Source: an uncultured Bacteroidales bacterium | GTDB taxonomy: Bacteria > Bacteroidota > Bacteroidia > Bacteroidales > UBA932 | Direction of reading: 5' to 3' | Length of the DNA: 9,214 nucleotides | NCBI GenBank assembly: GCA_946549475.1 | Contig: CAMNQO010000061.1 | Span: 1-9,214, forward strand | In this document: positions 1-5,815 of the stretch, one piece after another | How the letters are laid out: each line of letters begins with the position of its first letter | How positions within the stretch are numbered: position 1 is the stretch's first letter | Program-made: the position numbers and the translations under genes | Notes under the pieces: generated by a model | The model's input: only the letters and a program-made list of their open reading frames with translations | The model's database searches: none | Told to the model about the DNA's origin: nothing

Positions 1-514
1 CCTGGACCTCACGCTGGGCCGGATTGACATAATCAAACTGCTTTTCCCCGCTCTTTCTTTGATCCGGCTCGCAGGCTTCATAAAGCCCGGGACCCAGACG
101 GCAAAACTTCCGGCAGCACAACTTCAGGTGATACAGTGCCGCCCATTGCAAAGGTTTGCCGGGCAGAAATCCGACCGCACGGAGCAGCAATTCGCGGCTG
201 ATCAGAATCATTTTTCCGAAATCAAAATCATCGCGGAAAGGATGTCCCTGCACATCAATCAGCGGATGACCGGCATATTCGGCATAGACCATTTCCGCTC
301 CGCTTCCGGCCGCCTGGTCGAGCCAAAAGGAAAAGTCGGTGCTCTCCGGCGCGACGATGCCCGTTTCGCACAGAAAGAAGAAAGGGCAGTCCTCCTTCGA
401 CAGACTCAGCAACGCTTCTGAAGAGAGCAGACGCAGGGAGGGAATCCGGAGAAGGATATAAGCGGTATTCCGGGACAGGATGTGCATCATCGGCTGACAA
501 ACTTTTCGATTCAT
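1..514 (-). CDS. Glycosyltransferase, N-terminal part (partial, runs off the window)
   Basis: The reading frame is open from an ATG at 514 to the window edge, giving 171 residues without the C-terminus. I recognise the sequence as the N-terminal region of a Bacteroidales protein usually annotated as a family 2 glycosyltransferase. The telling segments are a GAEMVYAEY stretch (about residue 72), HPLIDVQGHPFRDDFDFG (about 83-100) and RKSGEKQFDYVNPAQREVQ at the visible end. In relatives known to me these precede the catalytic GT-A domain, which would lie outside the window, so no catalytic residues can be checked. The start lies 6 bases after the NUDIX stop codon, so it is very probably the last visible gene of the operon read from 2729. 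Other in-frame ATGs at residues 9 and 10 are possible starts. The donor and acceptor sugars cannot be inferred. The family call rests on recalled similarity, not on a search. Confidence 0.6.
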   Translation of the reverse strand, partial: MNRKVCQPMMHILSRNTAYILLRIPSLRLLSSEALLSLSKEDCPFFFLCETGIVAPESTDFSFWLDQAAGSGAEMVYAEYAGHPLIDVQGHPFRDDFDFGKMILISRELLLRAVGFLPGKPLQWAALYHLKLCCRKFCRLGPGLYEACEPDQRKSGEKQFDYVNPAQREVQ

Positions 515-520
515 CGTCTC

Positions 521-1150
521 TCACAGGAGGGCGTATAATTTTTTGCGGATGGCGGAAAACTCCCCCTCGAAGTTGGGGGTCAGCACCCCCTTGCCCAGCG
601 CTCCGTCGATTTCTTCGCGGGTCCAGAAACGCCCCTCCTCGATTTCCTCGGGGTTGGGACGGATGGAAAACGCATTGCCGACGGCCGCGAAGACAAATAC
701 CATCTCACGGTCCTTGCCGAACTCGAAGATATAATTCTTGATGGCGATGGGATTGAAGCGCGTGAGCCCCAGTTCTTCCTGCGTCTCGCGCATCAGGGCT
801 TCCATGACGGTCTCTCCGTAATCGACATGCCCCCCGACCGCCGTATCCCATTTGCCGGGCTGGCAACGCTTGTTCATGGAACGCTTCTGCAGATAGAGCC
901 GGCCGTAACGGTCCAGGACATGCAGGTGTACCACGGGATGCAGGAGCCCGGAACCATTGTGGCAATACTCCCGCGTGGCCATCGCAATCACCTGGCCGTC
1001 ATCCTGGATGACCGGCAGCCATTCCTGATTTTTCAGTTCTTTGGACATTCCCATCCGGTCTTTTCCGGCAAACATAGCCTTGACATCGTCCGCCTTCCGG
1101 GCCGGAACGATGGGGGCAAAATCCCCTTCGGGATAAATCAACGATATCAT
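521..1150 (-). CDS. NUDIX hydrolase
   Basis: A 209-residue cytoplasmic protein of the NUDIX superfamily, which hydrolyses nucleoside-diphosphate-linked compounds with divalent metal. The NUDIX box (GX5EX7REUXEEXGU) is at residues 107-129: G107, E113, R121-E122, E125-E126 and G128 are all present, so the metal-binding glutamates are intact. The U position after RE is Thr123 instead of an aliphatic residue. Flanking segments HPVVHLHVLD (71-80), LQKRS (87-91) and QPGKWDTAVGGH (97-108) resemble the NUDIX group related to isopentenyl-diphosphate isomerase folds that is common in Bacteroidales; the substrate cannot be told. The start at 1150 is chosen because its ATG overlaps the thioesterase stop codon (ATGA), a classic coupling arrangement. 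A longer frame extends upstream to 1261 but lies inside the thioesterase gene. The first 40 residues precede the conserved domain and are not recognised; M33 or M35 is a possible alternative start. Confidence 0.88.
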   Translation of the reverse strand: MISLIYPEGDFAPIVPARKADDVKAMFAGKDRMGMSKELKNQEWLPVIQDDGQVIAMATREYCHNGSGLLHPVVHLHVLDRYGRLYLQKRSMNKRCQPGKWDTAVGGHVDYGETVMEALMRETQEELGLTRFNPIAIKNYIFEFGKDREMVFVFAAVGNAFSIRPNPEEIEEGRFWTREEIDGALGKGVLTPNFEGEFSAIRKKLYALL

Positions 1151-1923
1151 AATACGATTTTCACCAAAAAGGATGTCCTGTCCTGCATCTTTCCTTCCAC
1201 ATAGAAAGTCCGGGGAGCGGCGGCGTCCGGTCCTGACTTTTCTGCCGGCACTTCTCCGCAATAGATGTCCAAATCTTCATGGAGTTGGGCTTCGTGGACG
1301 AAATTGACATAGAAGTCCTTGATACTCCGCTCGCGCATCACCGTTTCGGGAACCGCATCCAGACTCAGACGGGCATAGCGGGTGTTGTTGACATGCTGGT
1401 TGTGGTCGAGGTCCGACAACCGGACCCGGTGGGTATATACATACTCCATCCGTACGCCGGAAGGGACGCGCAACTTGGGCGCCGGCTCGTCAATGGCCTT
1501 TTCCGGGCAGAATGTATCGGGACGGGCGGCGAAACGGCTGTGACGCACCATCGACCGGGTCACAAAGTCCAGCAGCAGCCAGCCGGTGGTCGCCACTACG
1601 AGCGGGCTTCCGCCGGGATCGGCCATCATCGCCTCACGCCGGAAAAACAAGCCGTCCTCCTGTCCCCTGTGCCAGGTACTGAACACGACGGGATCTTCCC
1701 ACTTGACCGGACGGACAAAATGGATGTGCAGGCGCGAGACGACCCAGCCCAGATTGGCTTGCAGCAAGTCTTCGTACCCCATTCCAAATTCTTTTGCGTG
1801 CTGACTGCCGAACTCCTCGAGCACTTGCATGAAATACACGGGGGTCATCCTGTCATTCACATCGGTGGCGTACGATGGCGTCACCATTTCTTCCATCAAT
1901 TTGTTGTCTTTGATTTGTTTCAT
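1147..1923 (-). CDS. Acyl-ACP thioesterase (FatA/FatB-like, double hotdog)
   Basis: A 258-residue soluble thioesterase of the plant-type FatA/FatB family (Acyl-ACP_TE), which releases free fatty acids from acyl carrier protein. The N-terminal hotdog half covers roughly residues 10-135 (DVNDRMTPVYFMQVLEEFGS at 21-40, WVVSRLHIHFVRPVKWEDPV at 60-79). The C-terminal half carries the signature DLDHNQHVNNTRY (171-183). By alignment to plant FatB, Asp173, Asn175, His177 and Glu211 occupy the catalytic positions with the correct spacing of 34 residues from His to Glu. The residue after Glu, a Cys in plant FatB, is Ala212 here. The start is the ATG at 1923, 14 bases after the stop of the HU-domain gene, with AAAGG about 10 bases upstream. 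A TTG at 1941 would add six residues but is less likely. It sits in the middle of the minus-strand operon and overlaps the NUDIX start by 4 bases. Chain-length preference cannot be read from the sequence. Confidence 0.9.
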   Translation of the reverse strand: MKQIKDNKLMEEMVTPSYATDVNDRMTPVYFMQVLEEFGSQHAKEFGMGYEDLLQANLGWVVSRLHIHFVRPVKWEDPVVFSTWHRGQEDGLFFRREAMMADPGGSPLVVATTGWLLLDFVTRSMVRHSRFAARPDTFCPEKAIDEPAPKLRVPSGVRMEYVYTHRVRLSDLDHNQHVNNTRYARLSLDAVPETVMRERSIKDFYVNFVHEAQLHEDLDIYCGEVPAEKSGPDAAAPRTFYVEGKMQDRTSFLVKIVL

Positions 1924-1937
1924 TCCACACCAGCCTT

Positions 1938-2729
1938 TCAACGGTCAAGACCGAAATACTTCAACAATTCCAACTCTTTTTCATCATACAGGAGTTTATC
2001 CAGCGTATCGGGGAAGAAATGGACCCCGACATAGAACAAGGCGACGGCCAGGGCGAGCAACACCAGCAGCCCGATGAGTATCTTGGGCCACAGCGGCCTG
2101 TACGCGTCTTCCTCCTCTTCATCCGAGGCAATATCGCGCATGACGGGAGGGGGTACGGGACTGCGGAGGGCATCCGCCGGGACGGAAGGAATCTCCCGGG
2201 CAGGGACCGGCGACGGAGAAGACACCGGAGCCTCGGACGGGACCGGGGACAAGCCCACGGCCGGAGACAGCGTCGGCGACGGGGTTTGGGAAGGAAAGGC
2301 CAGGCGGTTCTGGCTCTTGAGCGAGACGGCCTCCAGGGCCATCCATTCGCCCGAAACATCCAGATCCTCGTCCTGCACGAACAAAAGTCCCCCGGAAGCA
2401 GTCCGTTTCAAACGGCCCAACCCCGGAATTTCCGCCTGATCCTGCTCTTCCAACTCCGCCTTCAATGCCGCCACGCAAGCCTCCAGTTCGGCCTGGGCAC
2501 GGGGTAAAGACATTTTTTCCCGACGGGAAAGCGCCTCGCACAAAAGCGTACCGTCGCCCTGGCTCTCCCGGAACACCAGCCTGCGGTAAGGAGGCAGGAG
2601 GGTGAAACCCCTGTCCGAAAAGGATGCCGGCACCGTCTCGCGCATAAATGCGCCCAACTGCGGCAACATCACGCGCCCGTTCTCGATGACCAGTTGCACA
2701 ATCAATCCGGATAAAGTCTCAAGTACCAT
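1938..2729 (-). CDS. HU/CCDC81-like domain membrane protein without SPOR domain
   Basis: A 263-residue protein of a Bacteroidota-specific type: two HU-like domains related to those of CCDC81, then a linker and one membrane helix. The first HU-like domain is about residues 1-58 (NGRVMLPQLGAFM at 17-29, RGFTLLPPYRRLVFR at 40-54). The second is about 67-122 (EIPGLGRLKRTASGGLLF at 100-117). Residues 146-198 are a Pro/Ser-rich linker, followed by an acidic patch (DEEEED, 203-208) and a hydrophobic helix at about 215-239. Only about 24 residues follow. Relatives known to me often end in a peptidoglycan-binding SPOR domain, which is absent here because the frame stops at 1938. The HU part should be cytoplasmic and the short tail periplasmic. 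It is the first gene of the operon, with a Bacteroidota promoter just upstream and no strong ribosome-binding site, as is usual in this phylum. Its role is not established; a link between envelope and cytoplasm is a guess. Confidence 0.72.
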   Translation of the reverse strand: MVLETLSGLIVQLVIENGRVMLPQLGAFMRETVPASFSDRGFTLLPPYRRLVFRESQGDGTLLCEALSRREKMSLPRAQAELEACVAALKAELEEQDQAEIPGLGRLKRTASGGLLFVQDEDLDVSGEWMALEAVSLKSQNRLAFPSQTPSPTLSPAVGLSPVPSEAPVSSPSPVPAREIPSVPADALRSPVPPPVMRDIASDEEEEDAYRPLWPKILIGLLVLLALAVALFYVGVHFFPDTLDKLLYDEKELELLKYFGLDR

Positions 2730-2748
2730 AATCTCTGCTTACAATCTG

Positions 2749-2779
2749 CTAAGGTAGTGATTCTTTTCCAAAACACAAA
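2749..2779 (-). promoter_or_regulatory. Bacteroidota-type promoter for the HU-thioesterase-NUDIX-glycosyltransferase operon
   Basis: On the minus strand a TTTG -33 element (2776-2779) is followed by exactly 19 bases and TACCTTAG (2749-2756), a 7 of 8 match to the Bacteroidota -7 consensus TAnnTTTG. The expected transcript start is near 2742, giving a leader of about a dozen bases before the ATG at 2729. The TTTG lies inside the T-tract of the tRNA terminator. Confidence 0.55.
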
Positions 2780-2804
2780 AAAGGCCTGGCCGACCGGCCA
2801 AGCC
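2777..2804 (-). terminator. Rho-independent terminator of the tRNA-Leu gene
   Basis: On the minus strand, immediately after the tRNA 3' end, a 9-bp GC-rich stem (GGCTTGGCC with GGCCAGGCC, one G-U pair) with a 4-base loop is followed by a run of six T. The stem arms are at 2783-2791 and 2796-2804. This is the clearest intrinsic terminator in the window. Confidence 0.85.
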
Positions 2805-2806
2805 TG

Positions 2807-2893
2807 TGGTGCGGAAGGCGAGACTCGAACTCGCACAGGAAAAACTCCCACTACCCCCTCAAAGTAGCGCGTCTACCATTTCGCCACTTCCGC
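2807..2893 (-). tRNA. tRNA-Leu (anticodon GAG)
   Basis: An 87-nt class II tRNA on the minus strand. The 7-bp acceptor stem pairs GCGGAAG (2887-2893) with CTTCCGC (2811-2817), followed by discriminator A and an encoded CCA (2807-2809). The anticodon stem-loop is CTACT-TTGAGGG-GGTAG, with anticodon GAG at 2858-2860, reading CUC and CUU leucine codons. The variable arm is long (GTGGGAG..TTCCTGT region), as expected for leucine. The T-arm contains GCGAG-TTCGAGT-CTCGC. It stands alone between the HU operon and the divergent protease gene, with its own promoter and terminator. Confidence 0.97.
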
Positions 2894-2903
2894 GATTGGA
2901 CTG

Positions 2904-2934
2904 CAAATATAAGCCACTTTTTTCAATACGCAAA
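2904..2934 (-). promoter_or_regulatory. Promoter of tRNA-Leu
   Basis: On the minus strand TTTG (2931-2934), a 19-base spacer and TATATTTG (2904-2911) match the Bacteroidota housekeeping promoter consensus perfectly. The -7 element ends 10 bases before the mature tRNA 5' end, so the precursor leader should be only a few bases long. Confidence 0.8.
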
Positions 2935-2964
2935 ATTTTTCTCGCTAAAATTCCAAAAAATGCG

Positions 2965-2972
2965 TACCTTTA
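2965..2972 (+). promoter_or_regulatory. Possible -7 element for the S41 protease / isomerase operon
   Basis: TACCTTTA on the plus strand matches 7 of 8 positions of TAnnTTTG. No TTTG lies at the expected distance; only a T-run at 2936-2940 (24 bases upstream) is available. If this promoter is used, transcription starts near 2979, which would exclude the in-frame ATG at 2960 and favour translation from 3014. Confidence 0.4.
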
Positions 2973-3013
2973 CCGTTCACATGAAGTTTAAGGATTCTGA
3001 AAGAAAAAGCAAG

Positions 3014-4621
3014 ATGAATATGAAACGGATTTTCGGATTGTTGTTGTCGCTGTGCCTGGCCGGAGGTTTGGGACTGTCGGCGCAAAGCCGCAGTTTCGAA
3101 CTGGGCAAGTGGATCGAAATCGAACATTCCATCCTCAAAAACCTCTACTCTTCCTATGTAGATACCATCCCCACGGAACGGATGGTCAAGGCGGGCATCA
3201 CCGCCATGCTGGAACAGTTGGACCCCTATACCATCTATGTCCCCGAAGAGGAGAATGAGAATTTTGAACTCATGATTTCCCACTCCTACGGGGGCATCGG
3301 CGCCATCATCCACAAAGTCCCGGGAGAGAATGTCATCATCAACGAGCCCTACGAGGGGTCGCCCTCAGCCCGGGCCGGCCTGCAATGCGGCGATGAAATC
3401 CTCGAAGTGGACGGATTCGTCGTCAAGCCCCTGACCGCCAAAGAGTCCACCGACCGGATGAAAGGAAAGCCGGGCAGCAAGGTCGTGTTCAAAGTCAAGA
3501 AAGTCCGCAGCGGAAAGATTGTCAACATCACGGTAACCCGCGAAAAAATCCACCTGCCCGACATCCCCTACGCCGGCATGTACAACGACACGACCGGTTA
3601 CATCCTGCAGACCGGATTTACATCGGGCGTGTCCCGGGAACTCCGCAAGCACATCCTGGACCTCAAGAAAAAAGGGATGAAACACCTGGTCTATGACCTT
3701 CGCGGCAACGGTGGCGGACTGCTCAGCGAAGCCGTGGACATCGTTTCCCTCTTCGTGCCCAAAGAGTCGCTCGTCGTGACGGCCAGGGCCTATGGGAATG
3801 ACGATGCCGCCGAATACCGCACGACGCAGGATCCGGTGGACCTCGAACTGCCGGTGACCGTACTCATCAACTCCTCCAGCGCCTCCGCCTCCGAGATTGT
3901 CTCCGGCGCCCTGCAGGACCTGGACCGCGCCGTCATCGCCGGGAAGCGTTCTTTCGGGAAAGGCCTGGTGCAACATGTCATGCCCGTCGCGTATAACGGA
4001 CAGCTCAAAGTGACCGTCGCCAAATATTACACCCCCAGCGGACGCTGCGTACAAGCCATCGATTACGCCAACCGCAACGAGGACGGCAGCGTGGGACAGA
4101 TTCCCGACTCCCTGACCCATGTATTTTACACCAGCAAAGGCCGTCCGGTCCGGGACGGCGGCGGCATCACGCCGGATGTGGAGATTCCGGATCCCGAGTA
4201 CAGCCGTCTGGTCTATGCCCTGCACGGGAGCGGGGTCATCGATGACTATGTCATGTACTATGTCCGCTCGCACGAAAGCCTGCCCCGGCCCGACCGGTTC
4301 CGTTTCAGCGATGAAGACTTTGAAGACTTCGTCCGTTTCGCCAAAGAAAAGACATTCGACTACCGTTCTTCCGCCAGCGCCCTGCTCGACCAGATCCGCG
4401 AAGCCCTGAAAAAAGACGGTATGAGCGCCTCGGCTTCCGCCCAGATGGATGCCCTCGAACAGGCGATCAAGATTGACAAAGAGACCTTCCTGCGGCTCAA
4501 GAAAGAGGAAATCATCCCCTTCATCGAGGAAGAACTGGCCGTCCGCTACTACTATCAGGCGGCCGGCGTCCTCGTCCGTCTCCGCTATGACGACCAACTC
4601 CGAAAAGCGATCGAAAAATGA
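3014..4621 (+). CDS. S41 family C-terminal processing protease, exported
   Basis: A 535-residue serine protease of the CtpA/Tsp family, which trims or degrades envelope proteins from their C-termini. Residues 1-23 form a signal peptide (MNMKR, then a hydrophobic core ending GLSAQ), so it acts in the periplasm. A PDZ domain is at about 92-167, with GDEILEVDGF at 136-145. The protease core contains YDLRGNGGG (227-235), the nucleophile region NSSSASASEI (286-295) and RSFGKGLVQ (312-320). Aligned on E. coli Tsp (Ser430, Asp441, Lys455), the Ser/Lys dyad is Ser291 and Lys316 with Asp302, with spacings conserved. An alpha-helical C-terminal region of about 150 residues follows. The start at 3014 is preferred because it gives a compact signal peptide and follows a purine-rich stretch; in-frame ATGs at 2960 and 2981 would add a polar extension. 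The stop overlaps the isomerase start (ATGA), so the two are probably translated together. Confidence 0.93.
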   Translation: MNMKRIFGLLLSLCLAGGLGLSAQSRSFELGKWIEIEHSILKNLYSSYVDTIPTERMVKAGITAMLEQLDPYTIYVPEEENENFELMISHSYGGIGAIIHKVPGENVIINEPYEGSPSARAGLQCGDEILEVDGFVVKPLTAKESTDRMKGKPGSKVVFKVKKVRSGKIVNITVTREKIHLPDIPYAGMYNDTTGYILQTGFTSGVSRELRKHILDLKKKGMKHLVYDLRGNGGGLLSEAVDIVSLFVPKESLVVTARAYGNDDAAEYRTTQDPVDLELPVTVLINSSSASASEIVSGALQDLDRAVIAGKRSFGKGLVQHVMPVAYNGQLKVTVAKYYTPSGRCVQAIDYANRNEDGSVGQIPDSLTHVFYTSKGRPVRDGGGITPDVEIPDPEYSRLVYALHGSGVIDDYVMYYVRSHESLPRPDRFRFSDEDFEDFVRFAKEKTFDYRSSASALLDQIREALKKDGMSASASAQMDALEQAIKIDKETFLRLKKEEIIPFIEEELAVRYYYQAAGVLVRLRYDDQLRKAIEK

Positions 4622-5679
4622 AAAGATTTTCTTGTTTCCTGATGCTGGTGCTCGCCGCCGCATGGCTCAACGCCTGCACCTGCCAGCGCCAGAAAGAACA
4701 ACCCTCCGCCACCAATCAAACCCTTATGGAACCCCTATACGACATCAACACGACAATGGGCACCATCCGCATAAAGCTCTATGCCGGGACACCCAGACAC
4801 AGGCAGAATTTCGAGGAACTCGCAGCCCAAGGATTCTACGACGGCATTCTCTTTCACCGGGTCATCAACGGCTTCATGATTCAGAGCGGTGATCCGCTCA
4901 CCAAAGACCCCGCCAACGCAGAACAATTCGGCACGGGCGGCCCGGGTTATACCGTCCCTGCGGAAATCGTAGCGGACTATCACCATGTCAAGGGAGCGCT
5001 CGCCGCCGCCCGCAAAGGCGATTTCGTCAATCCCTCCAAAGCCTCTTCCGGCTCCCAGTTCTACCTGGTGCAGGATGAGAACAACTGCATCCACCTGGAC
5101 GGCGAGTACACCGTCTTCGGCCAGGCCGTCGAAGGACTGGATGTCATCGACAAGATTGCGGCGCAGGAAACGGATATGCGCGATTGCCCGCTTGAGCCCG
5201 TCCGCATCCTTTCCGTCGTAAAAGCAGTTAATAATCAGAATATGCAGTCCAACCAAGAAACCACAACAGACTCTAAATCCATTGTCGTGTACACATCGGA
5301 AGAACTTATTCGGAATTCCGTGACGCCTATACATCCATTACTAGAAGATGTATGGTCGAACAAATTGCGCGCCCGGGCAAAATATGAAGGAACCACCTTG
5401 ACATTTGGCCTGAAAGCCAAATGGATAGATGAGTACGTTGATGGTGATTATCATATATTCTGCGAATCAGATTCCTACGACATTAAAGGTGAGTCTCATA
5501 CGCTATATTTTGATCTAAAGACAAACGACCAGTCATTTTTTTTAATGGATTATCCCGCCACAATATATGTTGAGGGGACAGTTGAATCTATATCTGAGGA
5601 TTATTTGGGCTATCACTTCAAACTATACCCCGTTAGGTTATTAATGGCCATTCAAAATGGTCGTTCTATTGTTTATTAA
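4618..5679 (+). CDS. Cyclophilin-type peptidyl-prolyl isomerase lipoprotein fused to an extra C-terminal domain
   Basis: A 353-residue protein in two distinct parts. Residues 1-20 are a lipoprotein signal (hydrophobic core, WLNAC, lipidated Cys20). Residues about 40-202 are a complete cyclophilin domain that speeds cis-trans isomerisation of prolyl bonds in envelope proteins: FHRVINGFMIQSGD (79-92) with catalytic Arg81, SGSQFYL (144-150) and LDGEYTVFGQAVEGLDVID (160-178). A normal protein of this kind ends at about residue 202. Here the frame continues for 150 more residues: a Gln/Asn/Thr-rich linker (204-220), then a beta-rich segment with YTSEEL (225-230), ARAKYEGTTLTF (252-263) and IYVEGTVESIS (316-326). 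These recall OB-fold putative lipoproteins (tRNA_anti-like), but only weakly. The extension is AT-rich (about 39% GC against 59%) and uses ATA, TTA and CTA codons that are scarce in the neighbours. It overlaps the protease gene by 4 bases. Confidence 0.9.
   Translation: MKRFSCFLMLVLAAAWLNACTCQRQKEQPSATNQTLMEPLYDINTTMGTIRIKLYAGTPRHRQNFEELAAQGFYDGILFHRVINGFMIQSGDPLTKDPANAEQFGTGGPGYTVPAEIVADYHHVKGALAAARKGDFVNPSKASSGSQFYLVQDENNCIHLDGEYTVFGQAVEGLDVIDKIAAQETDMRDCPLEPVRILSVVKAVNNQNMQSNQETTTDSKSIVVYTSEELIRNSVTPIHPLLEDVWSNKLRARAKYEGTTLTFGLKAKWIDEYVDGDYHIFCESDSYDIKGESHTLYFDLKTNDQSFFLMDYPATIYVEGTVESISEDYLGYHFKLYPVRLLMAIQNGRSIVY
5227..5679 (+). other. AT-rich, probably foreign segment encoding the C-terminal extension of the isomerase
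   Basis: From about 5227 the base composition drops sharply. I counted 155 G+C in the 400 bases 5281-5680 (39%) against 106 in 180 bases of the cyclophilin part (4861-4920 and 4981-5100; 59%). The frame of the upstream gene is kept across the junction. An internal ATG at 5242 (residue 209) could once have been a start codon, but no ribosome-binding site precedes it. No transposase or clear flanking inverted repeat is visible. Confidence 0.65.
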
Positions 5680-5707
5680 CTCCTATTCATCTAGGAGGGA
5701 TAGATGA
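5680..5707. other. Two overlapping, mutually exclusive hairpins after the isomerase stop
   Basis: CTCCTA (5680-5685) pairs with TAGGAG (5692-5697), loop of 6. TCATCTA (5687-5693) pairs with TAGATGA (5701-5707), loop of 7. The two share bases and cannot form together. Neither has a T-run on the plus strand, so a terminator role is uncertain. The second one places AGGAGG in its loop area. Confidence 0.35.
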
Positions 5708-5815
5708 CGACGGCCTAGCGCAGATGAATATCTTTTCTTGTTCCGGAAGAAAGCAAAGCCGCTGCTGACAGCACAGCCGCTGCGGACACCACCCAAAAAT
5801 AAGAAGCAAAAAACG
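5680..5815. other. Convergent intergenic region between the isomerase and recN
   Basis: These 136 bases separate two convergent genes. Beyond the hairpins at its left end I see an AGGAGG (5693-5698) five bases before an ATG (5704) whose frame stops after four codons. There is an octamer GCCGCTGC twice (5758-5765, 5776-5783), and CTAGCGCAG at 5715-5723, repeated at 5816-5824 over the recN stop. There is a T-run just past recN on the minus strand but no convincing stem before it, so I call no intrinsic terminator for recN. Confidence 0.5.

Noticed and set aside
1279..2034. Plus-strand open frame opposite the thioesterase and the HU gene
   Set aside because: It crosses two real genes on the other strand and encodes no recognisable protein.
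2960..3013. Earlier starts for the S41 protease (ATG at 2960 or 2981)
   Set aside because: They add a polar extension before the signal peptide, and the likely promoter (2965-2972) lies at or beyond the first of them.
3365..4663. Long minus-strand open frame (432 codons) opposite the S41 protease
   Set aside because: It is the mirror of a well-supported protease gene in GC-rich DNA, is rich in Gly/Asp/Val typical of antisense frames, and shows no recognisable domain.
5732..5755. Possible stem TTTCTT/AAGAAA downstream of the isomerase
   Set aside because: The stem is six A/T-rich pairs with no following T-run; too weak to call a terminator.
5758..5783. Octamer GCCGCTGC repeated with an 18-base period
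   Set aside because: Only two copies with no stable stem; not a CRISPR or other recognisable repeat array.
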